Made by a program: the position numbers and the translations under genes. Below the pieces are notes generated by a model. The model was not told where the DNA came from, ran no database searches, and was given only the letters and a program-made list of their open reading frames with translations. 8,113 nucleotides of DNA from Kiritimatiellia bacterium. Lineage in GTDB: Bacteria > Verrucomicrobiota > Kiritimatiellia > RFP12 > UBA1067. Positions 1 through 6,365 of the stretch are shown piece after piece. Within the stretch, counting starts at the first letter, position 1. Every line of letters starts with the position of its first letter. The stretch lies in the NCBI GenBank assembly GCA_017936245.1, contig JAGBFY010000501.1:1-8113 (forward strand), written 5' to 3'.

Positions 1-384
1 GAACACCTCGCGGCACGCCTTGTCGCCATAGAACTTATCCACCATGTTCTTGATGACAGTGGAGCCACACACGTCGCGACGGACGGACCCATCCTTGTTC
101 GTAAGACCCTCTGCGCCAAAATTGCCGCCACGCTTACCATAGAAATAGTTGGGAGCCATCTTGACTATGTCGCACGCAATCGTTACACGGCAACGCGGAT
201 CCTTGAGAAACCCTGGCACGTTCGTGCTCTTGGCGATCAGACCGCAGCCGATAATGGCCACATTGACCTTTGCATTTGGCGATATGCGACGTGGAGGCAA
301 ACTGCCGGATTTGCACCCTCCAACAAAAAACGGTGCGGATGCCGCCGCGATTCCACCGATGAATCCTCTACGAGACAAGTTCAT
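1..384 (-). CDS. Gfo/Idh/MocA-type oxidoreductase, Tat lipoprotein, N-terminal part (runs off left edge)
   Basis: The first 128 codons of a gene that continues past the left edge. The start ATG at 384-382 follows a good ribosome binding site (AAAGGAAC, about 6 nt before the ATG). The N-terminus reads MNLSRRGFIGG, a twin-arginine signal (R5-R6) followed by a hydrophobic stretch and a lipobox-like VGGC with Cys24, so the product is probably exported folded by Tat and lipid-anchored. Residues 40-51 (KVNVAIIGCGLI then A) form the first strand and glycine-rich loop of a Rossmann fold, and ACDI (70-73) ends the second strand with the acidic residue expected for NAD(P) binding. This layout matches the Gfo/Idh/MocA sugar or inositol dehydrogenase superfamily, of which exported members are common in Planctomycetota and Verrucomicrobiota. 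The substrate cannot be inferred, because the catalytic Lys/His region lies outside the window. No separate promoter is visible in the 20 nt between the upstream tRNA terminator and the start. Confidence 0.8.
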   Translation of the reverse strand, partial: MNLSRRGFIGGIAAASAPFFVGGCKSGSLPPRRISPNAKVNVAIIGCGLIAKSTNVPGFLKDPRCRVTIACDIVKMAPNYFYGKRGGNFGAEGLTNKDGSVRRDVCGSTVIKNMVDKFYGDKACREVF

Positions 385-404
385 GACTGTTCCTTTCTTT
401 ATAC

Positions 405-431
405 AAAAAAAGGCGTCCTTTCATAGACGCC
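405..431 (-). terminator. Intrinsic terminator after tRNA-His
   Basis: On the minus strand a perfect 6-bp stem GGCGTC/GACGCC with an 8-nt loop is followed directly by seven T residues, a textbook Rho-independent terminator. It lies 8 nt beyond the encoded CCA of the tRNA and 20 nt before the oxidoreductase ATG. It should end the tRNA transcript. Because no promoter is visible between it and the next gene, partial read-through may be how that gene is expressed (inference). Confidence 0.85.
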
Positions 432-439
432 AGTTAATT

Positions 440-516
440 TGGGGCAAGAGACGGGGTACGATCCCGCAACCCTCAGAATCACAATCTGATGCTCTACCAA
501 TTGAGCTACTCTCGCC
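440..516 (-). tRNA. tRNA-His (anticodon GTG)
   Basis: A complete 77-nt cloverleaf can be folded on the minus strand. The acceptor stem GCGAGAG/CTCTTGC has an extra 5' G (G-1, position 516) opposite discriminator C73 (position 443), the identity hallmark of bacterial tRNA-His. The D-arm is GCTC/GAGC with loop AATTGGTA. The anticodon arm is TCAGA/TCTGA around loop TTGTGAT, giving anticodon GTG. The T-stem is GCGGG/CCCGT, and the 3' CCA (442-440) is encoded. The T-loop is ATCGTAC instead of the usual TTCGAAT-like sequence, so positions 54 and 58 are A and T rather than T and A. All stems pair, so the gene looks functional. It has its own promoter upstream and an intrinsic terminator downstream, so it forms a single-gene transcription unit. 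Confidence 0.95.
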
Positions 517-537
517 ACTAAGGGTAAAACGCCGCAC

Positions 538-566
538 ATTATACCATAACGCAGTTACGACTTCAA
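538..566 (-). promoter_or_regulatory. Sigma70-type promoter of tRNA-His
   Basis: The minus strand carries TTGAAG (566-561), a 17-nt spacer, and a perfect TATAAT (543-538) preceded by TGG, which makes an extended -10. Transcription would start around position 531, about 15 nt before the G-1 of tRNA-His. The match to the housekeeping sigma consensus is strong, as expected for a tRNA gene. Confidence 0.85.
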
Positions 567-629
567 CCACCTTTTTAAAAATTTCTCATTTGGGCTTCCA
601 CCAGCGCTATACACCGCAAAATCCATACA

Positions 630-2576
630 TCAGACGGTCCACTCCTCGTAGCGGGTCTTCTGCTCGACAGGCTTCGAGTATGCATCGGATTCGTCAACGA
701 CCTTCTTGGGTTCAAGCGCATTCTCGAAGGTGGGCATCTTGCGCTGAAGCGGCTCATCCTCCTTGATTGCGATTATACCCTCCTTGCCGGCGGCGTTCTT
801 CACAACCATGCCCTCACGGGCTCCGACAAGGGCGGCGGCGGCCTCCTTCTGTTCCTCGGTGACGGCTTCGCGAGCATCGACCGCCGCCTTGGCGGCTTCA
901 TCCACAGGCTTGAGCTCGGCCTTCTCGCCGCGGGCAAGCTTGTCGAGCGGCTTGAGAAGCGGATCGTCATCCTGAAGAAGCGTACACTTCAGAGGCTCCT
1001 TGATGTACTCCTCAATCTCGGGAATCGCGAACGACTCATCCTCATCAGCGAATGAAATCGCGATACCCGTGTTTCCGGCGCGTCCCGTACGACCAATGCG
1101 GTGGACATAATCCTCCGCCTCATATGGGAAGTCGAAATTGATCACATAGTCAATGTCGTCAACATGGATTCCACGTCCAGCAACATCCGTCGCAACGACA
1201 ATCTTGATCTTGCCTTCACGGAAATCCTCAAGCGTCCTGAGACGGCGGTTCTGGTTCACGTCACCGGAAAGCATCTCACAGGTTACTCCGCGACGCTTGA
1301 GTGACTCGTACACATCTTCGGTCGTGTTCTTGCGGTTGCAGAACACGATGGCGCGTGCCTCCGGGTGGAGGGCGATATGGTTGAAGAGCACCTTGAACTT
1401 GTCCTCGGAACGGATAACATACACCACCTGACGGACGGTGTCCGTGGCGTTGTGCCCGCTATCAACCTCAGCCTTGAACGGCTGATCCATCCACTGCGAG
1501 GCGAGTTCCATCACGCTGTCGGTGAGCGTTGCAGAATAAAGCATCGTCGCACGCTTGTCCTTAGGCGGCAGACGTCCCATGATGCGGCGCACGTCCGGGA
1601 TGAATCCCATGTCGAGCATACGGTCCGCCTCATCAATGACGAGAGTATCGACCTTGGTAAGATCGATGACATGCTGGTTGCAGAAATCCAAGAGACGTCC
1701 CGGCGTGGCAACAAGCAGATCGACAGGAGCCTCCTGAAGTTCGGCCTTCTGGCGCTCATAGTCCATGCCGCCGTAAACGGCCAGCGAACGGAGATTGCAG
1801 TACTTGCCGATCGCATCGGCATCCTTGCATATCTGGATAACCAGCTCGCGTGTCGGCGCAATGACGAGCGCGCGCGGACATCCGCCCTTGCTGGCGCGGA
1901 GGTCGGGTGTGCGCAGATAGCGCGTGAGGATGGACACAAGAAACGCAGCAGTCTTGCCCGACCCCGTCTGAGCCTTTCCGGCAATGTTCTTGCCGTCCAA
2001 TGCATTCTGGAGCGAGAGAGACTGGATCTCCGTGCAATACTGGAATCCGAGATCGGCAATGCCGTGCATCACCTCTGACGGGAGGTCGAAATCGTGGAAA
2101 CGTTTCTTCCCTTCAGCCTGCGGAACCGAAAACTGTTCGATTGACCACGCCGCATGCGCGGCTTGACGCTTCGCAAACTCCTCAGGCGTGACAACGCCAC
2201 CCGGACGCATCTCATTCGCGGCAGTATTGACCGGCACAGAATCACGCCGACCGCGATCACCACGGCCTCCGCGATCATGGCGGCGTTCGTCGCGCCGTCC
2301 GCCCCTGCGGGCATCTGCACCATCACGCCTCTGTCCGTCCCGGCGATGTTCATCGCGACGCTGCTGCTGGGGTCGCTGCTGACGCGAATCCGCCGTCTGC
2401 GAACCCTTCTTTGCCTTTTCTGAGCCTTTTTTCTCGCCGCCGTTCTTTCCATGGCGGCCGCGCTTGCCGTGTTTTCCTCTGCCGTTGCCGCTTTGATCCT
2501 GAGTCTTCTGCTTCTGCGGCGCAGGCTTCTTGCCGGTGAGCAACTCAACCAGCTTTCCGATAAATCCAAAAGCCAT
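630..2576 (-). CDS. DEAD-box ATP-dependent RNA helicase, RhlB/RhlE-like, with basic low-complexity N-terminus
   Basis: A 648-residue DEAD-box RNA helicase. The motifs appear in order: Q-motif region near 160-186 (F160, with Q185), Walker A AQTGSGKT (202-209), PTREL (241-245), TPGRL (291-295), DEAD (315-318), SAT (348-350), VATDVAGRG (461-469) and HRIGRTGR (492-499). All ATPase and RNA-binding motifs are intact. The core resembles RhlB-type proteins, which unwind structured mRNA with the degradosome, although RhlE-like roles in ribosome assembly are equally possible. Residues 20-115 form a Lys/Arg/Gly/Gln-rich stretch with RGG- and RRD-like repeats, probably a disordered RNA-binding tail. The C-terminal 120 residues are charged and unassigned. 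The chosen ATG at 2576 follows AAAGGAAACCAGT, a good SD, and starts with the hydrophobic MAFGFIGKLVELLTG. An in-frame ATG at 2657 lies upstream but has no SD and would place its extension over the rpsI-helicase hairpin. The gene lies 95 nt after rpsI with no visible promoter of its own, so co-transcription with rplM-rpsI is likely. Confidence 0.92.
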   Translation of the reverse strand: MAFGFIGKLVELLTGKKPAPQKQKTQDQSGNGRGKHGKRGRHGKNGGEKKGSEKAKKGSQTADSRQQRPQQQRRDEHRRDGQRRDGADARRGGRRDERRHDRGGRGDRGRRDSVPVNTAANEMRPGGVVTPEEFAKRQAAHAAWSIEQFSVPQAEGKKRFHDFDLPSEVMHGIADLGFQYCTEIQSLSLQNALDGKNIAGKAQTGSGKTAAFLVSILTRYLRTPDLRASKGGCPRALVIAPTRELVIQICKDADAIGKYCNLRSLAVYGGMDYERQKAELQEAPVDLLVATPGRLLDFCNQHVIDLTKVDTLVIDEADRMLDMGFIPDVRRIMGRLPPKDKRATMLYSATLTDSVMELASQWMDQPFKAEVDSGHNATDTVRQVVYVIRSEDKFKVLFNHIALHPEARAIVFCNRKNTTEDVYESLKRRGVTCEMLSGDVNQNRRLRTLEDFREGKIKIVVATDVAGRGIHVDDIDYVINFDFPYEAEDYVHRIGRTGRAGNTGIAISFADEDESFAIPEIEEYIKEPLKCTLLQDDDPLLKPLDKLARGEKAELKPVDEAAKAAVDAREAVTEEQKEAAAALVGAREGMVVKNAAGKEGIIAIKEDEPLQRKMPTFENALEPKKVVDESDAYSKPVEQKTRYEEWTV

Positions 2577-2594
2577 ACTGGTTTCCTTTGACAA

Positions 2595-2633
2595 CAACGG
2601 GCCGCAGCGGCATGAACCGCGGGCGACCCGTTG
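2595..2633 (-). promoter_or_regulatory. Hairpin in the rpsI-helicase intergenic region
   Basis: On the minus strand CAACGGG (2633-2627) pairs perfectly with CCCGTTG (2601-2595). Inside it a second stem, GCGG/CCGC (2620-2617 with 2610-2607), closes a TTCATG loop. No T-run follows, so this is not a standard terminator. It sits just ahead of the helicase SD and could be a processing site, an attenuator, or a structure sensed by the helicase itself. Its function is not known. Confidence 0.45.
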
Positions 2634-2671
2634 CCATTGCGGAGCGGCGACTTGCACCGCACCGGTTTCGA

Positions 2672-3073
2672 TTAACGCTTCGAGAACTGGAAGCGCTTGC
2701 GGGCACCCGGCTGACCGGGTTTCTTGCGCTCCTTCATGCGGCTGTCACGCGTCATGCAGCCGGCCTTCTTGAGAGCGGCGCGGAGATTGGCGTCAGCCTC
2801 GACGAGCGCACGGGCCAGACCGTGGCGGATTGCGCCAGCCTGACCGGAAACGCCGCCGCCCTTCGCGAACACGACAACGTCGGTTGCAGAAAGGTCGTAG
2901 CCGGAAATTGCGATCGGCTGCTTGAGATAGTCGCGAAGAGCCTCGGAGGTGATGTAAGCCTCGAGGGGTTCACGGTTGACGGTCCATTCACCCTTGCCTT
3001 CAACGAGCGTGACGCGCGCGACGGCGGTTTTGCGGCGGCCGGTGCCGGCGGAAATGATCTTCTTGGTTGCCAT
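2672..3073 (-). CDS. rpsI: 30S ribosomal protein S9
   Basis: A 133-residue protein of normal length for S9 (uS9) of the small ribosomal subunit. The sequence is typical throughout: ATGRRK-like SAGTGRRKTAVARV near the N-terminus, the central KGGGVSGQAGAIRHGLARAL (about 71-90), and the C-terminal SRMKERKKPGQPGARK and RFQFSKR. The extreme C-terminal SKR tail is the part that reaches the P-site tRNA anticodon loop in known ribosomes. The gene begins 15 nt after the rplM stop, and its SD (AAGGGGA) overlaps the rplM stop codon, which suggests translational coupling. The rplM-rpsI pair is one of the most conserved bacterial operons. Confidence 0.98.
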   Translation of the reverse strand: MATKKIISAGTGRRKTAVARVTLVEGKGEWTVNREPLEAYITSEALRDYLKQPIAISGYDLSATDVVVFAKGGGVSGQAGAIRHGLARALVEADANLRAALKKAGCMTRDSRMKERKKPGQPGARKRFQFSKR

Positions 3074-3088
3074 AGCTTCTCGGTCCCC

Positions 3089-3523
3089 TTAGAGCTTGAT
3101 TGTTTCGGGCTTCTGCGCGGCGTGAGTGTGCTCTGCGCCGGCGAACACTTTAAGACGCGTCATCATCTTGCGCGCAATGTTGTTCTTCGGGAGCATGCCC
3201 CACACAGCCTCCTTGATCATGCGATCAGGATGCGATGCGCGCATCTCGGCGGCCGAAAAACGCTTCAGGCCGTTGCGGTATCCGGAATAGCGCTGATATT
3301 CCTTCTGCTCTTCCTTCTTGCCCGTGAGCTTCACGAGAGCGGCGTTGGTGACGATAACGAAAGCGCCCTGGTCGACCGACGGGTCGAAATTAGGGGAGTC
3401 CTTCGCGCGGAGCTTGTTGGCGATCAGAACGGCGATACGGCCGAGAACCTGATCCTTCGCGTCCACCAGATACCACTTCCGGTTGTCGCCGGGGTTCTGG
3501 CCGCGAGTCGATTTCTGCAACAT
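3089..3523 (-). CDS. rplM: 50S ribosomal protein L13
   Basis: A 144-residue protein of normal length for L13 (uL13), an early-assembling large-subunit protein. Recognisable segments are RKWYLVDAKDQVLGRIA (about 15-31), the VDQGAFVIVTNAALVKLTGKK core (about 50-70), YRNGLKRFSA, and the conserved IKEAVWGMLPKNNIARKMM (about 103-121) followed by LKVFAGAEHTHAAQKPE. The start ATG at 3523 is preceded only by an A-rich weak SD-like stretch (AAAGAAAGAAAAACAAC), so translation initiation may depend on leader structure. It is the first gene of the rplM-rpsI-helicase unit, driven by the promoter at 3652-3624. Confidence 0.98.
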   Translation of the reverse strand: MLQKSTRGQNPGDNRKWYLVDAKDQVLGRIAVLIANKLRAKDSPNFDPSVDQGAFVIVTNAALVKLTGKKEEQKEYQRYSGYRNGLKRFSAAEMRASHPDRMIKEAVWGMLPKNNIARKMMTRLKVFAGAEHTHAAQKPETIKL

Positions 3524-3617
3524 GTTGTTTTTCTTTCTTTTGTGGCTTTGTGCCCCGAAGGGCTTTTGTCCGTTTTACTGAACCTGCACCGACCTTGTCA
3601 GCCGATGGGGCTTGAAG
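3524..3617 (-). promoter_or_regulatory. Structured 5' leader of rplM (candidate ribosomal-protein leader)
   Basis: About 94 nt separate the predicted transcription start from the rplM ATG. Two hairpins are visible on the minus strand. CATCGGC/GTCGGTG (7 bp with two G-T pairs, 7-nt loop TGACAAG) lies at 3607-3587. GCCC-TTCG-GGGC, a stem capped by the very stable cUUCGg tetraloop, lies at 3563-3552. A GCCCC at 3611-3607 could alternatively pair with the GGGGC of the second hairpin, giving a possible switch. L13 is known to repress its own rplM-rpsI mRNA in E. coli, and L13 leaders occur in Firmicutes. A similar role here is inference. No T-run follows the second hairpin, so it is not a clear terminator. 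Confidence 0.45.
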
Positions 3618-3623
3618 TGGTGT

Positions 3624-3652
3624 ATTAAACCAAATCGCCCTTCCAATGTCAA
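3624..3652 (-). promoter_or_regulatory. Sigma70-type promoter of the rplM operon
   Basis: On the minus strand a perfect -35 TTGACA (3652-3647) is followed by a 17-nt spacer and TTTAAT (3629-3624) as the -10. Transcription would start near 3617. The consensus quality and the position ahead of a ribosomal protein operon support the call. Confidence 0.82.
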
Positions 3653-3683
3653 TACCTTCCGCAAAATAATCGGAATCGGTGAC

Positions 3684-3696
3684 ATATGAATCATAT
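3684..3696. repeat. 13-bp palindrome ATATGAATCATAT
   Basis: A perfect 6-bp inverted repeat around one central base, located between the stop of the glycan-degrading gene (3711) and the rplM -35 box (3652). It could be an operator or simply AT-rich chance sequence. It is too short and lacks the T-run needed for a terminator. Confidence 0.25.
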
Positions 3697-3710
3697 TAGG
3701 GACAGCTCCA

Positions 3711-6365
3711 TTACCGTTGTATTACCCGTCTGCCCTGCCCGTACGGAACCGGTTTGGCGAAATCACCATCGAACGAAAGAGGCATGATATAAACGTTCAG
3801 GTCACTGTCGCAGAAATAGAAGCGGGACACCGAAGGCTTTCGACCGTGACCATCCGCCCAGAATGCATAGAAACCGCCGTTCACATTGAGCGGCTGCCGC
3901 GGATAGTTCTGGTTGCGCTCGCTGTTATGCGTAAGTCTCTTTTCGAGAGTCCACGTTTCGCCCGCATCAACAGAACGCCATGCCGCAATCTCTCCGCCCG
4001 GATTGTAGGCCTGAGGTCCCGGCTCGGAAGCCCCGATTATGCGCCAGTCGCTGTCGCTATCTATATAGAGCTCGGCGAAGTCGTAATTGTTCCCACTGCG
4101 GATTCCGGTGTCTATCTCGCGCCATTCTCTACCTGTCCACTTGGCAAGTTTCCATTCACGTGGGCCGTCCTCTGGACCTGCACGATACCCCTTGCTCACT
4201 ATCGAAAGCACTACGGGACGCCCCTGACGATCAAACTTGACGCCCTTTATGTAGACATTGCGGTTCTTTTCCTCGTAGCGAAGCGCCAACGCAGGATTGT
4301 CGCGCCTGTCGACAGGGAGCTTCAACGGCACACCGGCGGCAGATTTCCACGTTTTGCCGAAATCATCCGTCTCCATATAGAACACATCTGTGCGCCAGTT
4401 GAGCCCCTTCCCTTTAGGATGTTGATCGAATGCGACCCCGATCTTCTTCGATCCGAACGGCCACGCGCGCTGATAGTGGCCTTCATTGAAATGCGTAAGG
4501 AGCTTTCGTTCTGACCATTCGGTGCCGTCGGCGTTGCTGGTCATGAAACGGTTCGTGCGTTCGCCGATGTTGCGGCTGCCGTCCGTCACATACCATGCAT
4601 GGAGGAACATGAATCCCTTGCCGTCAACATAGAACGGTTGCGGATAGGAATAGTTGCCCTCCCATATGATCTTGAATCTGGAGATGTCGTACGGCTTCTC
4701 GCTGCGGGCAATAGCAGAAGGACGCCACTGTCCGTGACTCGAAGAGAATATGTAGATGTAGCCCTTGTCGTCAATGTTCATCACGGCATTGTCGTGCGCA
4801 TCGATCGTGTACTTGTTGAAGACGACAGTCGGCCGCGCGAGCAATCCTGTCTTGTGGTCGAAGTACGACACGCTCTGCAGAAGAGTAGAGTTGCGCTCAT
4901 CCGTGCCGCCGAAGCAGAAAAACGTCTTGTCCGCCTCCTTGGAATAGACAGCCATCGGGATATGTCCAGCGCAATAGCTTCCGAGCCCGCCAGAATATTT
5001 GTAGACGTACTCGTCGCGGGAGAGCTGATTGCCGTACCATATGCCGCGGAATCCATCTGCCTTGAGATTCAGCAGTTCGTACTTATGCTGAATGCGGTCG
5101 GAATATTCCCTGGGACTGTAGTATTCCGGAAGAGGCTGCGCAGCGGACGCCTTGACCTCACCGCCCTTCTCCGACTCAAGCATCGTGCGGCATAGCCAGA
5201 GAATGGCCGCCTGACCATGGGGATCGCCGTTTATCCGCGCACGATTGAGGTAGTACTCACGGTCGTTCTTTGCCGCCGTGCCGGCGCACACGGATGATAC
5301 GTTCCCCCATTCATCCATGCGTGCAACCAGCGCGAGATACGCCTTGCGCATCGCAGGACCGAATGTATCGGCATCAAGCCATCCGTAGCGAATGCCTTCG
5401 GCGAACGCGTATGCGAACATCGCGGTTCCGGAAGATTCGCTCCAGGACTCGGGATCGTCCACGAGTTGCCCCCACATGCCGTTCTCGCGCTGAAGCGAAA
5501 AGAGCGAGGACATCATCTTCCTGTAGCCTTCCATCAGACGTGGACGGAATTCGCTTCCTTCCGGCAGATACTTGAGAATCTGCGGCATCGCACCGGCCAT
5601 CCAGCCGTTGCCACGCCCCCAATAGAACGGCACCTCAAGCGAATGGTGGAAAAGACCGTTTGGTTTCTGAAGTCTGTCGAGATAAAGAACAGCCTCTTTT
5701 GCCGCACGCTCCACATACTTCACATCGCCGGTGAGCCTGAACGCCTGCGTCTGCAAAGCGCCAATCATATAGGCGTCATCAATCCAAAGACGCGTCTGGT
5801 CAGAATATCCCTTCCGCCACCAATCCATGCGCTCTTCATAGGACATTACATTGTACCATGGCGGCGGATCCTCACGTTTCGGCTCCTCCCACTGCATATC
5901 TGCGTATTTCATGCCGAGCTTTCTGGCTCGCTCGTCTCCAGTCAATATGGCGATTTCAAGCGGCAGAGCGCCAAAAATCGTGAAATCGACATGCTTGAAT
6001 TTCGGCTGGATGTGCTTCTTTACGCCGCAGTACGGCTCGAACGCGATCACAAGACGGTTCTCCAGAGGCTTGTCCTCCGTCAGGCGCGCACATTCAAGGG
6101 CATTGACCCAAAGACTGACAACGGAATAATGTATGGAATTGCCGCCGCCGTAGCCATTGTTCCCCCTATATCCATTGTCTGGTCTGTATCGGTCTGGAAC
6201 AGTTGTAAGAAACTGCTCCGCAATACGGCGGCTTATATCCGCCGGTCGCGCATCCGAAGGCCAGTTCGAGAACCATCCGGAATCCGCACAGGCGGCAAAC
6301 GCAATCGCACACCCGACAACCGAAAATATGGCTTTCATCGCACGTTCTATCTTCCTGTCCATCAT
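3711..6365 (-). CDS. Secreted GH88/GH105-like unsaturated uronyl hydrolase fused to a BNR-type beta-propeller (PL24/PL25-like)
   Basis: An 884-residue two-domain exported protein. Residues 1-28 form a signal peptide (MDRKIERAMK then AIFSVVGCAIAFAACA); FAAC could also serve as a weak lipobox. Residues about 32-400 match GH88/GH105 hydrolases, which remove the 4,5-unsaturated uronic acid left by polysaccharide lyases: HVDFTIFGALPLEI (125-138), WIDDAYM (194-200, D196 in the place of the YteR catalytic Asp), GLFHH (237-241), YWGRGNGW (248-255), SSGTAMFAYAFAEGI (311-325) and GDPHGQA (380-386). Residues about 415-880 look like the BNR_4 seven-bladed propeller: DGFRGIWYGNQ (437-447), DAHDN (522-526), SSSHGQWRP (541-549) and Asp-box-like turns near 610-617, 666-673 and 798-805. 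H524 and H544, with Y592 and R606, sit roughly where I recall the PL24/PL25 ulvan-lyase active site, so this half may be a lyase or only a binding module. The ATG at 6365 overlaps the upstream stop (ATGA), implying coupling; 6362 or 6338 are alternative starts. No terminator is visible after the stop. Confidence 0.85.
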   Translation of the reverse strand: MMDRKIERAMKAIFSVVGCAIAFAACADSGWFSNWPSDARPADISRRIAEQFLTTVPDRYRPDNGYRGNNGYGGGNSIHYSVVSLWVNALECARLTEDKPLENRLVIAFEPYCGVKKHIQPKFKHVDFTIFGALPLEIAILTGDERARKLGMKYADMQWEEPKREDPPPWYNVMSYEERMDWWRKGYSDQTRLWIDDAYMIGALQTQAFRLTGDVKYVERAAKEAVLYLDRLQKPNGLFHHSLEVPFYWGRGNGWMAGAMPQILKYLPEGSEFRPRLMEGYRKMMSSLFSLQRENGMWGQLVDDPESWSESSGTAMFAYAFAEGIRYGWLDADTFGPAMRKAYLALVARMDEWGNVSSVCAGTAAKNDREYYLNRARINGDPHGQAAILWLCRTMLESEKGGEVKASAAQPLPEYYSPREYSDRIQHKYELLNLKADGFRGIWYGNQLSRDEYVYKYSGGLGSYCAGHIPMAVYSKEADKTFFCFGGTDERNSTLLQSVSYFDHKTGLLARPTVVFNKYTIDAHDNAVMNIDDKGYIYIFSSSHGQWRPSAIARSEKPYDISRFKIIWEGNYSYPQPFYVDGKGFMFLHAWYVTDGSRNIGERTNRFMTSNADGTEWSERKLLTHFNEGHYQRAWPFGSKKIGVAFDQHPKGKGLNWRTDVFYMETDDFGKTWKSAAGVPLKLPVDRRDNPALALRYEEKNRNVYIKGVKFDRQGRPVVLSIVSKGYRAGPEDGPREWKLAKWTGREWREIDTGIRSGNNYDFAELYIDSDSDWRIIGASEPGPQAYNPGGEIAAWRSVDAGETWTLEKRLTHNSERNQNYPRQPLNVNGGFYAFWADGHGRKPSVSRFYFCDSDLNVYIMPLSFDGDFAKPVPYGQGRRVIQR

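Noticed and set aside
398..403. TATAAA upstream of the oxidoreductase as a promoter -10 box
   Set aside because: No -35 match lies 16-18 nt upstream, and the implied start would leave about 7 nt before the ATG, removing the SD.
570..629. A possible terminator after the helicase gene
   Set aside because: Only short imperfect complementarity around AGCGCT is visible, followed by a mixed A/T stretch. There is no convincing stem with a T-run.
2577..2657. A longer helicase start at the upstream in-frame ATG (2657)
   Set aside because: There is no SD at that ATG, the 27 extra residues cover the intergenic hairpin, and the 2576 ATG has a good SD with a typical N-terminus.
2588..3628. A 346-codon plus-strand open frame opposite rpsI and rplM
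   Set aside because: It is antisense to two certain ribosomal protein genes, and its translation shows no recognisable domain. It is a shadow of high-GC codon usage.
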